Below, piece by piece: positions 18,104 through 28,323 of a stretch of DNA of 59,090 bases. This stretch comes from a virus, in IMG/VR virus record IMGVR_UViG_3300046777_002911, positions 1-59,090 of that record, one strand, 5' to 3'. Each line of letters starts with the position of its first letter. Position 1 is the stretch's first letter. Made by a program: the position numbers and the translations under genes. The notes under the pieces are model-generated. The model ran no database searches, had not been told where the DNA came from, and worked only from the letters and a program-made list of their open reading frames with translations.

Positions 18104-19100
18104 ATGGCATGGTTTAAATATTTAGACAATACTAGCAACATAGCTAGTTCACCAAATCAAATCAAGTATAATTATCCGCCTCTAAAAAGACGGAATAATA
18201 GTTGACGCCCTTAAGGATTATATAACCGCAAATGATTGGTTATTTGTTGAATTAGGCAATAAAGAAATAAATTATGTATACAACAATAGCTTACTTAAAG
18301 TAGAACAAGATCACTCTTATTTGGTTGTATATGAAAACACTACAGCTCTAAGTACAGATGCAGCAACGCCAGTTGTTACAAAAATAATTGACGGAGTGCT
18401 TTACTTTAAAGCAGCAAAAAATCATGAAGCAAACACTCTTCCCTTAGGTGAATATAATTTGTATTATGGAATAGATTATATTAAATATATTCATGCAACT
18501 CCAGTTACAGAAAATAATCTAACAACATATCAATATATTGAATACCCAAATTCAACTATAACTTCAATGGAAGCAAGTCCTGGATACAGCATATATTACA
18601 GTGCAACTCCATCTAATGTAAATATTTACAGTACAGAAGTAAATAAGTTTTCAACTGGTTACTATAAATTAGCATATTTTAATGATGGATTAGATTGGGT
18701 TGATAATCTTTCTAAAAAAGATAAAGCAAAAGCTGTAGCAATTTTTAGCGGACCTAATATAAAAATATATGGATCAGTTGGCCCTTCTTATGGAAAAGTA
18801 AAAATTAGAATAGTTGCAAATAATCCAGCAGAAAATGAAAAAGAATTAATAGCTTTAGATTGGTACGAAATTGATTGTTATTCAACAGAGGAAAGTGAAA
18901 AAGTTATTTTCCAAAAAACAGATTTAGATTATCTTGATTATAGTTTAGAAATAGAAACTTTAGGTGAAAAAAATATACTTTCAACAAGTACTCAAGTAAA
19001 AATAAATAAAATTTCTTTTTTAAAGAATTTTAATTTTGAATTAAACGATCAAGTTATTTATCCTAATTTATCATTTAAATCAATAGGCGGAGTAAGATAA
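18104..19100 (+). CDS. Virion-like protein (+1 frameshift at CGG 18191)
   Basis: ATG 18104 is 1 bp after the previous stop. The starting frame ends at 18205; a +1 shift at in-frame CGG 18191-18193 (codon 30) resumes at GGA 18192 and gives about 331 residues. The shifted product is beta-rich and acidic with no recognised domain. Its stop overlaps the start of the next gene (TAATG), so it is coupled to the S74 fibre. Likely a fibre or appendage component. Confidence 0.7.
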
Positions 19101-21166
19101 TGGCAACAATTAAAAAAACAATTCAAAATCTTAAGCCAGGAAAACAATACCTTTTAACCGTAAAACCTAAAGACGCAGATTTAAATGTAACCTTAGATCC
19201 ATCTACTGCAATCAGATTCAGTATTCCGCAAGATCTTACTCAACCAGCAGAGCTTGGTGACTTAACGATAGTTGGTAACTATAAATCAATAATGATTAGT
19301 TTTAATCCATCAAACGAATCAGACTTAAGAGGTTATAATTATGAGGTTTATTTACCAGAAGATATAGCGCAAGATGGTTCTACATATGTAATTATATCTG
19401 GTTCAACGCCATACCTTTCTGGCTTCTCAGCATCAAATGTTATTACTGCTGATGTTCCTCAAAATTCTGAAACAACAAATAATGTTGATGCAAACACTGG
19501 AGTAACAACAACTGTAACAACAGAAAAACTTTATTTTGCCAGAGTTCAATCTATTGACACATCTGGAAATACTTCTGCTTGGACACCAATAGTTGCATCT
19601 ACCGCAACAACATTTATTGAATCAGCTCATATTATAGATCTCACTGCATCAAAAATAACAGCTGGAACAATAGGTGCACATACAATTACTTTAGCTGGCG
19701 CTCAATCAATAATTAAATCTTCAACGTTTGACGGCGTATCTGTTGGTAATGGTAGTTATGCAAACGCAACTACTGGTTGGTTAATCAATGGACAGGGTAA
19801 GTCATATTTTTATGACGCAACAATTGTTGGTTCTATTGATATTGGTGGATTTGACTCTGGTTCTTTTCACGTAAATACAGATGGCGACCTATGGTCTGGA
19901 GCTGGAACGTTAGCGGCAGCACCTTTCAAAGTACTTAAAGAAGGCGATGTTACTGCCAATACAATTACAACAAAAAATCTAACACTAACTGGTAATACAG
20001 TTATGTCAAGTAACTCAAAAATATATCTTGGAACTGGCGAATACGCCAATACCAATACTCCGTTTTATGTTGATGATACTTCTAAATTTTCTTTAGGAAA
20101 TAAATTAACCTGGGATGGTTCAAGTCTTACGGTAAGTGGAAATATAAACATTACTGGTGGTAATACGCTGACCCTCATTAACAACGCAGAGTCCAACGCT
20201 TCTACTGCGTACAACACTGCAATCAGCGCACAAGGCCTTGCTATTACCGCAAACACAAACGCAGGCAATGCCTATAGTGCAGCTTTAACGGCGCAAGGAC
20301 TTGCTCTAACAGCCAATACAAACGCAGCTAACGCTCAAAATACAGCAGACGACGCTTATTCAACAGCTAATACTAAAATAACAGCTGGAGGAGCGGCATT
20401 TGATATTAATGGTAATGCAACTACAATAGATGGAGATAAAATCTCTACAGGAAGCATAACTGCTACTCAAATTTCATCCTCCTACGTATATGCTGGCTCA
20501 ATAGATGCAGGTCAAATTTCTGGTGGAACAATTAGCGCTTCTATATCCATTACATCATTTGGTACGCTTCAGGCTGGACTATCTCCTTGGGATGAAGGTT
20601 ATTGTATTTTTGGACAATCAGCAAATCCATCAAGAGTAAATGGAATTGGATTTGTAAATCCATCAGTATCTGGTTGGACAAATAATTTTTATCCATATAG
20701 TGATGGTGGAGGAAATCTTGGCACAAATGGTGGATTTAGATGGAATAATCTATATTACCTTGGTTCGCTTTTAGATCAATCTGATATTAGAACAAAAAAT
20801 ACTATTGAACCAATAGTATCTGGATTAGCTTTAATTAATAAATTAAATCCCGTTACTTATTATAAAAATATTTCTTATGGTGCTGGAAAAGTAAAAACAG
20901 AAGAAAGTGAAACGGGTACTTACAAATTGGAAGATCCCACTCCAGGTAAGCGCAAGCATTTTGGTTTAATAGCTCAAGAAGTAAAACAGGCTATGGACGA
21001 AGTTGGTTTTGATACTAATGAGTATTCGGGTTGGACTATTCAAGATCCATCTGATCCTGAATCAGAACAAGGCTTGATGTATATGGAATTTATTGGAATT
21101 TTAATTAGAGCAGTTCAAGAACTTTCTGCAAAAGTAGAACAACTTGAGAGCAGGCTTGATTCGTGA
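19100..21166 (+). CDS. Fibre/spike protein with C-terminal S74 intramolecular chaperone
   Basis: This 688-residue protein begins with fibronectin-like beta segments (LKPGKQYLLTV, near residue 12), passes through Gly/Asn/Thr-rich repeats including NNAESNASTAYNTA, and ends with a peptidase S74 chaperone domain. The S74 signature is SDIRTKNTI with the catalytic Ser, later HFGLIAQEV and a C-terminal coiled coil (LSAKVEQLESRL). S74 domains trimerise fibres and then cut themselves off. It is therefore probably a host-recognition fibre or spike. Confidence 0.85.
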   Translation: MATIKKTIQNLKPGKQYLLTVKPKDADLNVTLDPSTAIRFSIPQDLTQPAELGDLTIVGNYKSIMISFNPSNESDLRGYNYEVYLPEDIAQDGSTYVIISGSTPYLSGFSASNVITADVPQNSETTNNVDANTGVTTTVTTEKLYFARVQSIDTSGNTSAWTPIVASTATTFIESAHIIDLTASKITAGTIGAHTITLAGAQSIIKSSTFDGVSVGNGSYANATTGWLINGQGKSYFYDATIVGSIDIGGFDSGSFHVNTDGDLWSGAGTLAAAPFKVLKEGDVTANTITTKNLTLTGNTVMSSNSKIYLGTGEYANTNTPFYVDDTSKFSLGNKLTWDGSSLTVSGNINITGGNTLTLINNAESNASTAYNTAISAQGLAITANTNAGNAYSAALTAQGLALTANTNAANAQNTADDAYSTANTKITAGGAAFDINGNATTIDGDKISTGSITATQISSSYVYAGSIDAGQISGGTISASISITSFGTLQAGLSPWDEGYCIFGQSANPSRVNGIGFVNPSVSGWTNNFYPYSDGGGNLGTNGGFRWNNLYYLGSLLDQSDIRTKNTIEPIVSGLALINKLNPVTYYKNISYGAGKVKTEESETGTYKLEDPTPGKRKHFGLIAQEVKQAMDEVGFDTNEYSGWTIQDPSDPESEQGLMYMEFIGILIRAVQELSAKVEQLESRLDS

Positions 21167-21216
21167 TACAATCAAAGATTGAATTTTAAACAAATTAAAA
21201 ACAAAGGATATATATT

Positions 21217-21399
21217 ATGAGCGAAATGCCACAAGCAGAACAGAAAACAGAGTTTGTTGTTGAAATTAAAATCAGTGATAAGAATCTGGCTTACAAGAGT
21301 GATTTTTCAGAAGCTGAAACAATTTTTTGGCTTGAAGCAGTAAAAGATCTTATTATTAAGAAAACTTTTGAAGCCGCAGGGATGGCTGAAAAACAATAA
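21217..21399 (+). CDS. Small acidic protein, 60 aa
   Basis: ATG 21217 follows AAAGGAT. The product (TEFVVEIKISDKNLAYKSD) looks like one alpha/beta unit with a C-terminal helix. No family recognised. It lies between the fibre and portal genes. Confidence 0.6.
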   Translation: MSEMPQAEQKTEFVVEIKISDKNLAYKSDFSEAETIFWLEAVKDLIIKKTFEAAGMAEKQ

Positions 21400-21457
21400 A
21401 TTACAGCCTAGAGAAAATGGGTCTACTATTAGATATAGGCTAAAATAAGGATGTATT

Positions 21458-23116
21458 ATGGCGATTAAAGACTATTTACCTTTTCAAAGAGTAGACAACG
21501 CAAACAATTTTTCTGATAAGTCTTTGGATCCAGAGCAGGTTAAGGGTTTATCCAAGGCAATGAAAATTGCCTCACTTGCTCTTGGATTCCAGGGTACAAA
21601 TTATTTCTTTAACTCAAGAGCAATATTTGAGCGCCCAGCCTATGATTTTGATCGCTTAGTTCAGGCCATTGATACCGATTCTTATGTTAAACAAGCTATA
21701 TCTAAATACAAAGATTTATTCTGGAAAGAAGGTTGGGATATAGTTTCAGAAAATCCTGAAGCAGTATCTTATCTAAAACAAAGAATAGACTTTATGGAAA
21801 TAGCCATGAAGAGACCTTTTGTTGAGTTTTTAATTGAAGTTTCAGATCAACTCTTTAAATTCTCAAACGCTTTTATAGTTAAAGCTAGAGGAGATTTAGG
21901 AGAATATTTTCCAGATAAATTAAATCCAATGAGTGGAGAAAATCCAATAATTGGATATTATTTGATACCAACTGAACAAGTTAGAATATTTAGAGATAAA
22001 CATAATAAACCTAAGTCATATCGTCAGCAAACAGATCCGCTAACTTACATGCCACTGGAAGGTAATCCAGTATGGACCGCCGACAAGGTAATTCATTTAC
22101 ATTTTGATAGAAAAGTTGGAAGAGCATTCGGTACGCCTTTCTTAATAAACGTACTAGATGATGTTATAGCACTTCGTCAAATTGAAGAAGATATTCAAAA
22201 CTTAGTACATAGAGAATTGTTCCCTCTTTATAAATATAAGATTGGAACAGCAGAGCAGCCAGCTGAACCAGAAGAGATTACGCAAGCAGCTATAGAAATT
22301 GAAAACTTAAGAGCTGAAGGTGGACTAATACTTCCGTTTAGACATGATGTAGAAGTAATAGGTTCACAAAACGCATCGCTTGATGCAAGTCAATATTTAA
22401 ATCATTTTAAAGAACGTGTTGCAATTGGACTTGGTGTTGCACCTCATCATATTGGCATGTCTTTAAATGGTGGCAATAGATCAGTTACAGAAAGATTAGA
22501 TGTCGCTCTGTATGATCGCATCAAACAAATGCAAAAGATTTTTTCTGAGATGGTTAGATTAAATATATTCAATGAACTTTTATTTGAAGGCGGATTTGAT
22601 CCAATCACTAATCCAACCGAATCAAGTATATCTGATAGGTGTTTCTTTAAGTTTAAAGAAATAGATGTTGATACACAGGTTAAAAAAGAAAATCATATTA
22701 TACAAAAATATGTAAATAATTTAATAACTCTTGAAGAAGCTAGATTAGCGTTAGGTTACGATCCAGATGTTGATCTTGACAATATCTATGCCGCAATACA
22801 AGGAGATGTACAAGTAGACATATCTAAAGCAACAGCAAAAGCTCAAGCAGCAGCTGCTCCAGCTCAAGCTAAGGGAAGTGCACCAGAACCAAAAACTACA
22901 GATGGTCAACCATCAGTTCAAACTGGGCAAAGAAATTTACCTAATTCAAAAAGAGGTAATGCAAATAAAATGAGGCCCATGAATCAGAATGGAAGAAGAA
23001 ATTCTCCAGACATTAAAAGATATGACAATAATTTCTTATCTGTAATTGAATCCTTGCTTGATAAAGAGTATACTGTTGTAGAAGCAGATGTTGAAAAGGA
23101 AAATAATGATGTTTGA
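21458..23116 (+). CDS. Portal protein
   Basis: The portal is the dodecameric ring at the capsid vertex through which DNA is packaged and ejected. The 552-residue product has portal features: the stem/wing region with ALRQIEEDIQNLVHRELFP, a following beta stretch, and the clip-like NHFKERVAIGLGVAPHHIGM followed by NGGNRSVTERLD. ATG 21458 follows AAGGATG. The C-terminus is low-complexity (Ala/Pro/Gln, then basic). Its last codons overlap the next gene. Confidence 0.85.
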   Translation: MAIKDYLPFQRVDNANNFSDKSLDPEQVKGLSKAMKIASLALGFQGTNYFFNSRAIFERPAYDFDRLVQAIDTDSYVKQAISKYKDLFWKEGWDIVSENPEAVSYLKQRIDFMEIAMKRPFVEFLIEVSDQLFKFSNAFIVKARGDLGEYFPDKLNPMSGENPIIGYYLIPTEQVRIFRDKHNKPKSYRQQTDPLTYMPLEGNPVWTADKVIHLHFDRKVGRAFGTPFLINVLDDVIALRQIEEDIQNLVHRELFPLYKYKIGTAEQPAEPEEITQAAIEIENLRAEGGLILPFRHDVEVIGSQNASLDASQYLNHFKERVAIGLGVAPHHIGMSLNGGNRSVTERLDVALYDRIKQMQKIFSEMVRLNIFNELLFEGGFDPITNPTESSISDRCFFKFKEIDVDTQVKKENHIIQKYVNNLITLEEARLALGYDPDVDLDNIYAAIQGDVQVDISKATAKAQAAAAPAQAKGSAPEPKTTDGQPSVQTGQRNLPNSKRGNANKMRPMNQNGRRNSPDIKRYDNNFLSVIESLLDKEYTVVEADVEKENNDV

Positions 23117-23411
23117 TGTAAATGAAAAAATAACAAGTAGTCAAAATACAGAAGAAGATTCACTGCAGGTTTTTAGAAGAGCGGTTAATAATGGTCAAAC
23201 CAGATTAGCTCTAGAAGCTTTGGTTGATGTAATTGACGCAATTGTAGAGATTTTAACACCAGATGAAGAAGAGCAAGAGCAAGATCACGTTGAAATAAAG
23301 CAACCAGCTGCAACTGTTGAAATAAAAGAAGAAAAATTAGAAACACCAGCTGCTCCTGTAACATCTACAAAAAAGAAAACAAAAGAAACTACAACTGACA
23401 CCGCAGAATAA
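23106..23411 (+). CDS. Small acidic protein, 101 aa
   Basis: ATG 23106 is preferred because AAGGA lies 6 bases upstream; the frame is open from 23088. It overlaps the portal gene by 11 bp. The product is acidic with a helical centre (ALEALVDVIDAIVEIL) and a Lys/Thr/Glu-rich tail. Possibly a portal-associated or scaffold-like protein; no family recognised. Confidence 0.6.
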   Translation: MMFDVNEKITSSQNTEEDSLQVFRRAVNNGQTRLALEALVDVIDAIVEILTPDEEEQEQDHVEIKQPAATVEIKEEKLETPAAPVTSTKKKTKETTTDTAE

Positions 23412-23416
23412 TTTTT

Positions 23417-24187
23417 ATGTCTAAGTTAGTGATTGGTTGTCCAATCTATAAAAGAGATTGGATTTTTCCTTACTGGATTTCTTGTATTGAAAATCAAAAT
23501 ATAGATTTTTCAAAAATTGGTTTTTTGTTTATAGTTTCACCAGACGATGAAAAGACTATAACAATGCTCACAAGATATAAAAATTCAAGACCAGATATAT
23601 CAGAATTTATTATTGATATAAAATCAGACATACCACATTTTTCTCACGAAGAAGGCTCTAGAACATGGAGCTTAGCTAGATACGAAAACATGGTAATGTT
23701 ACGTAACTCAATGTTAAAAAAAGTAAGAGAAATAAAACCAAAATATTTCTTTAGTTTAGATTCTGATATTTTACTAACTAATCCTAATACGATACAACTA
23801 CTTATATCTCACATTCAATCTGGCGCAGATGCAGTAAGTCCACTTATGTTTATGACTCCCACTGGAACTATGTATCCAAGTGTAATGAATTGGATAAAAG
23901 AACCAGGCGGTCAAGCTTATAGACAAGAAATGTATCCCCTTGGTGAATACTTTAAAGCAGATGTAATTATGGCTGCAAAAATGATGTCAGAAAAAGTTTA
24001 TGAAAATGTGGATTATGCACTGCACTCTCAGGGAGAAGATTTAGGCTGGTCAGGAAATGCAGCTAAGTTAGGTTATAACCTCTTTTCCGCATCATACGTA
24101 TACGCTCCACACATAATGCATAAGCAAATGTTAGAATATTTTTTGGCAAATGGTGACCCTAGGGGCAATTTTTTTGCAACAGCTTAA
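23417..24187 (+). CDS. GT-A type glycosyltransferase
   Basis: This 256-residue protein starts with VIGCPIYKRDW, a family 2-like nucleotide-sugar binding start, and has the metal-binding DxD in FFSLDSDILL (about residue 115). The C-terminal part carries GEDLGWSGNAAKLG, like the ED(V/L) motif of GT-A enzymes. It would transfer a sugar from a nucleotide-sugar donor. The acceptor is unknown; its place between portal and protease genes suggests a virion protein rather than DNA. Confidence 0.75.
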   Translation: MSKLVIGCPIYKRDWIFPYWISCIENQNIDFSKIGFLFIVSPDDEKTITMLTRYKNSRPDISEFIIDIKSDIPHFSHEEGSRTWSLARYENMVMLRNSMLKKVREIKPKYFFSLDSDILLTNPNTIQLLISHIQSGADAVSPLMFMTPTGTMYPSVMNWIKEPGGQAYRQEMYPLGEYFKADVIMAAKMMSEKVYENVDYALHSQGEDLGWSGNAAKLGYNLFSASYVYAPHIMHKQMLEYFLANGDPRGNFFATA

Positions 24188-24203
24188 AAGTATGATATCT
24201 TTA

Positions 24204-24225
24204 TATAAGATTGTTTAATCTTATA
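24204..24225 (+). terminator. AT-rich 9-bp hairpin after the glycosyltransferase gene
   Basis: TATAAGATT and AATCTTATA form a perfect 9-bp stem with a 4-nt loop 17 bp after the stop at 24187. The stem is AT-rich and lacks a long U-tract, so it is a weak terminator or processing element. Confidence 0.4.
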
Positions 24226-24234
24226 AAACTTAAT

Positions 24235-24246
24235 TTACTATAAATA
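24235..24246 (+). promoter_or_regulatory. TTACTATAAATA late-promoter-like motif
   Basis: The motif contains a perfect TATAAATA and lies 28 nt upstream of the protease start at 24274. It is placed as expected for a promoter serving the protease-scaffold-capsid genes. Confidence 0.5.
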
Positions 24247-24273
24247 ACACATTAAAATAAATGGAGTAATACA

Positions 24274-26299
24274 ATGGCATTTGATTTCGTTGAAAATTTT
24301 ACACTCCAACTTCCTGATCTATCAGGGTTGGAAAATGATTTTTCCGAATCATTCAATAAGAACCATGGCCTTATTATTGAAGTAGCCGCAATCCACGAAC
24401 GGACTTACCGCTAACTACAATAACTACTCAGCTGCTGAATTAGAAAAAGCTCTTCAATCTTGGGTTGAGCCATATCCTAAGCCAATTATTTTAAACCATG
24501 ATTTAAATTCAGAACCAATTGGTAGAGTTATTGCAGCCAAAATGGATAAAGAAGAAGATGGCGCACCATACGTTAGGTTGCAAGTTGCAATAACCGATCC
24601 ACTAGCTGCTCAAAAAATATCAGATAAAAGATATCTTACTGGTTCCGTTGGTGGCAGAGCAGGAAAAGCAGTATGCTCTATTTCAGGCGAAGATCTAGCA
24701 GCTGAATCATCTGACGGCAGGCCAAAACTTGCTAAGTATAAGCGTGGTCAAGTCTATAAGGGGAAACTTGCATTCGTTGATATGCAAGATATTTCTTTTA
24801 AAGAGTATTCATTTGTAAATCAACCAGCAGATCAAAGATCTAGCGTAAGAGCATCAAAGTCAATTGATGGCACCACTCCAATATCTGATTCCGATACTTG
24901 GACAGCAAAAAGTACAGCTTTTATTTTACATATGGATAAAGAAGATATTGTTTCTGTTGAGGAAAATGAATCAATATTGAAAAATATGAAGAAAAAAGAA
25001 TCAAGACCTCTTTATCTTCATCTTAAGGGAGCTTTTTTGACAGCTCTAGCTTTTCAGGAAAGCGAAACTGCTAAGGCTGATAATACGCCATTACTATCAG
25101 AAAAGACAATTATTAATGAGGAGAATCTTGAAATGGATGAAACCACAAAGAATGAAGATGTTTTGGCAGCTGTTGAAAATCTAAGCCAAGATCTTTCAAA
25201 TATTGCTGCTGGAACAGTGGCTGAAGAATCCGATGCAGAACAACAAGAAGAAGTAGCGGTAGTAGAAGCTTCTTTAGAAGAAGCTGCTCCTGCTGGAGTT
25301 GCTGGTGCGCTTCAAAAAGTTTTGAACGATACAGTTGTGTTCTATTATGCAGCTCAAAGAGCGCATTGGAATGTAGAAGGTGATGACTTTACACAATATC
25401 ACGATCTTTTTGCATCCATATATGAAGATGCACTAAGTTCGCTTGATTCAGTTGCAGAAAATATGAGAAAGCTTCAGGCTTTTCCTGCAACTTTAACAGA
25501 ATCTGTTATGAATGCATCATTTAAGGACGACGCTACAGTTACAGAAGCAATGGGATTGGCTTCATCTCTTTTAGAAAAAAATAATGCAGTTAATGCAAGC
25601 GTGTTAGCAGCTTTTGCAGAAGCTAACTCCGCTAACGAACAAGGAATTGCAAATTTCCTAGCAGAACGCGACGATATGCACAAGAAATGGGCATGGCAGT
25701 TAAGAGCTTCTTTGAAAGAAGAAGGCATGGAGCCAGCAAAAGAGTCTTGGAATATCGGCAAAGAATCTGAAGTAGTTACAGAAGCAACAGAAGAACCAGC
25801 TACAGATGCGGTTGATTCTGCCACAGTTGAAACTCCTACAGAAAGTAAAGAGCAAGAAGAGCCAAAAGCAGAGCTCACCAATAACATTGAAGTTGCTGAG
25901 CAAGATGCAGTAAGCGATGATAAACTTCAAGCTCTCCAAGAAGAAAATGCAAAGCTCAGAGAAGCACTACATCGCACGCTTGCTGAAAGAGTAGTTGATA
26001 CAAAAATTTCATTAGGAACAGAATCAGTAGAAGATAGAGAAGAATTGATTAAAGATCATGTTTCTCGTTCAGCTGGTTCTTTGGCGGACACTTTAAGAGA
26101 TTTGGCAAAGATGCCAATGGCAAAAAAGAGCACCGCAAAACTTAATGAAACTGCAATCGTTGAAAACGATATTGTTCTTGAACAAGAAGATAATGTCGTC
26201 GTAGAAGATGAAGAAATCGTAGCAACTGCACCAAAGGCAAAAGTAAATACAGTTGAAGAACTATTTGTAGATGCCTTCATGGGCCGTCGTAAACTCTAA
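24274..26299 (+). CDS. Prohead protease fused to Dps-like/scaffold domain (+1 frameshift at CGG 24400)
   Basis: ATG 24274 follows TGGAG. The starting frame ends at 24414; a +1 shift at CGG 24400-24402 (codon 43) resumes at GGA 24401 and gives about 674 residues. The N-terminal ~200 residues resemble a head-maturation serine protease: NHD at about 74-76 and YLTGSVGG at about 121-127 hold the likely His and Ser. Residues about 340-480 look like a Dps/ferritin bundle: AHWNVEGDDF (His 364), YHDLF (His 376), LDSVAENM (Asp 391, Glu 395). The last part is acidic coiled coil as in scaffolds. A ferroxidase function would be inference; the bundle may serve only as scaffold. Confidence 0.8.
25118..25135 (+). 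promoter_or_regulatory. Internal ribosome-binding site and start for a nested scaffold
   Basis: GAGGAG at 25118-25123 sits 9 bases before an in-frame ATG at 25133 inside the protease gene. Starting here would give a 388-residue product with only the Dps-like and coiled-coil parts. Scaffolds nested in protease genes are well known in tailed phages. This internal start lies beyond the CGG shift, so it would not depend on recoding. Confidence 0.65.
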
Positions 26300-26327
26300 A
26301 AAATAAATATACATAAGGAGAAATTAA

Positions 26328-27083
26328 ATGTCATTAGCAAAATTTCGTAAGGTAGGCACTAAGACAGGTGCTGGTCGCTTCGTTGTTTCTGAGGGTATTG
26401 CACCATCAGCTTACATCTTGCCATCAGTTGCCTTGCCAACATACTACCTAGATTCAGAAGATAGCCGTTTTGAAATTGTTATTCCAAAGGGAACAATCCT
26501 TTCTGTTGTAACAGATGCAAATGGCGACTCACGCTTTGTTCCAGCTAACGGTAGCAGCTCTTCAGTAACATGGGGCGACACAATTGACGGTTGGGACCCA
26601 CTTGCAGGAGCAACACCAGTTGCTGGTGCATCTGGAGATACACAGGCAGTAGCTGCTCGTTCAGTTCCTGTTGGTTGTGCACAATATGATCTCTACAGAC
26701 CATTTGATAAGGGAACATCGCAAGGTGCAGGCTTTATCGTTAGAGGTTATGTTGAGTATCCAATGGTTACAAATGTCAACGCTGATTTGGCAGCAGGTGA
26801 CTTGGTAGCCCCAGACTTCATGGGTCGTCCAAGAAAACTCTCCACATCAGATGCAGGCACATATCCATGGTTGCAAGTTGGTAAGGTTATTGAAGTTGAG
26901 AAGTTTGCTACAAACTTTGATGACGGTCTCCTTTCCTACATGCTCTTGCCATCTGACCCAGGTGCTCTCAAGACAGTATTTGAGCTCACCCGCGAAGGTA
27001 GCTACAAGGGTAAGTTGGGCATCCGCTCTAACTTAGATGTTACGAATGTTGTTGGCGCATTCCGCGTGAACTTAACACTCTAA
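26328..27083 (+). CDS. Probable capsid decoration or head protein, 251 aa
   Basis: ATG 26328 follows AAGGAGAAATTAA. The product is beta-rich and Gly/Ala/Val-rich (AGDLVAPDFMGRPRKLS, LLPSDPGALKTVFEL), with no enzyme motif. It sits between scaffold and major capsid protein genes and shares the GC-richer, optimised codon use of the capsid gene, which indicates high expression. A decoration or head-stabilising protein is the best guess. Confidence 0.65.
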   Translation: MSLAKFRKVGTKTGAGRFVVSEGIAPSAYILPSVALPTYYLDSEDSRFEIVIPKGTILSVVTDANGDSRFVPANGSSSSVTWGDTIDGWDPLAGATPVAGASGDTQAVAARSVPVGCAQYDLYRPFDKGTSQGAGFIVRGYVEYPMVTNVNADLAAGDLVAPDFMGRPRKLSTSDAGTYPWLQVGKVIEVEKFATNFDDGLLSYMLLPSDPGALKTVFELTREGSYKGKLGIRSNLDVTNVVGAFRVNLTL

Positions 27084-27134
27084 TAAAAAAGAAAACAAAA
27101 AAGAAAATAATAAAACAGGAGGATATATCCTAAG

Positions 27135-28202
27135 ATGAGTAAGACAATCCAAGAACTCCTCTCGGGTCTCCCAGCTTGGGAAGCCGCATTTGCTGAGGAT
27201 GGTTACATCGATTCAGATAACAGAGTTACAATTAAGGAAGCATTCGGTTCGTCAGACGCAGCCGCTTTGTTCCCTAAAGTAATTTCTCGTACTCTGCGCG
27301 AAGCAGCCGAACCACAGCTTTTGGTAACTCCGCTTCTTTCTACAGTACGCCTTGGTAAGGGTCGTTCTTTGGAATTTCCAGCGGTAAATGCAATTCAAGC
27401 TGCTGAGATCCCAGAAGGACAAGAGTACCCAGAACAAGCTCTCGCATTTGCTAAGCAGATCGAGGGTAAGGTGTCAAAGAAGGGCGTTAAGCTGGCTTTC
27501 ACAGAGGAAGTTATTGCTGATTCTCTTTGGGACATCGTAGGCCTCCATGTACGTGCCGCTGGCCGTGCAATGGCACGTTTGAAAGAGCAAATTGCTCTGA
27601 GTCGTTTTAAGGACGCAGCTACAATTGTGTACGACAACGACGACACAGGAAACTATGACAGAACAATCGGCCGTGGTATCGATGGTGAATTCAATGACAC
27701 CCTCGCATGGGACGATGTTGTGGACATGGCAGCTGTGTTAATGGCCGAAAACCACATACCAACAGACTTCATCCTTCACCCACTAATGTGGTCGGTGTTC
27801 CTCAAGGACTCCATCTTCCACATGGGTGGCGCTGCATCAGCTGTTAATACCAGCTGGGGCTACCGCCCACAGTCAAAGGATGGCGCTCTTAACGCAACAG
27901 CTCCAATGGGCTTGAACGTGTTGGTATCACCATTCGTAAGCTTTACAGCTAAGAGTGGCGCAACACCAGCTAAGTCAGACGTGTTCCTAATTGACCGTAA
28001 TGAGGTCGGAACTCTTCTTGTTAAGGATGACATGAGCACAGATCAGTTTGATGATCCATCACGTGACATCCGCTCCATGAAGATGAAAGAGCGCTATGAC
28101 ATCATTATGCTGGGTGACGGTGAGGGTATCACTGTTGCTAAGAACATCAGACTTGCCCGTAACTACGAGGTTGGCGTTTTCAACCAGGTAACTCTGTCAT
28201 AA
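27135..28202 (+). CDS. Major capsid protein
   Basis: The 355-residue product has the order and style of HK97-fold capsid proteins: an N-terminal arm, EFPAVNAIQAAEIPEGQEYP, KVSKKGVKLAFTEEVIADS, an ALLAR-like spine helix, FILHPLMWSVFLKD and a C-terminal beta part. GGAGG lies upstream of ATG 27135. It is followed by the strongest terminator in the window, and its codons are the most GC-rich among the late genes, both consistent with very high expression. There is no in-frame CGG. Confidence 0.85.
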   Translation: MSKTIQELLSGLPAWEAAFAEDGYIDSDNRVTIKEAFGSSDAAALFPKVISRTLREAAEPQLLVTPLLSTVRLGKGRSLEFPAVNAIQAAEIPEGQEYPEQALAFAKQIEGKVSKKGVKLAFTEEVIADSLWDIVGLHVRAAGRAMARLKEQIALSRFKDAATIVYDNDDTGNYDRTIGRGIDGEFNDTLAWDDVVDMAAVLMAENHIPTDFILHPLMWSVFLKDSIFHMGGAASAVNTSWGYRPQSKDGALNATAPMGLNVLVSPFVSFTAKSGATPAKSDVFLIDRNEVGTLLVKDDMSTDQFDDPSRDIRSMKMKERYDIIMLGDGEGITVAKNIRLARNYEVGVFNQVTLS

Positions 28203-28243
28203 AACCTTAGGCTGTTATAGTTACGACACAGCTTAGAAAGTAG

Positions 28244-28275
28244 GGGGCAGCGAAAGCTGCCCCTTATTTTTTTGT
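28244..28275 (+). terminator. Strong Rho-independent terminator after the major capsid gene
   Basis: GGGGCAGC, a GAAA tetraloop and GCTGCCCC form an 8-bp GC-rich stem followed by TTATTTTTTT. It ends the protease-scaffold-capsid unit. Confidence 0.9.
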
Positions 28276-28285
28276 ATAAACCTTG

Positions 28286-28301
28286 TTACTAAATATATAT
28301 A
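28286..28301 (+). promoter_or_regulatory. TTACTAAATATATATA promoter-like motif
   Basis: This variant of the recurring TTACTATATA motif lies between the capsid terminator and the next start at 28324, just where a new transcription unit must begin. Confidence 0.5.
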
Positions 28302-28323
28302 AGATTTTCTGAGGAGATATATA

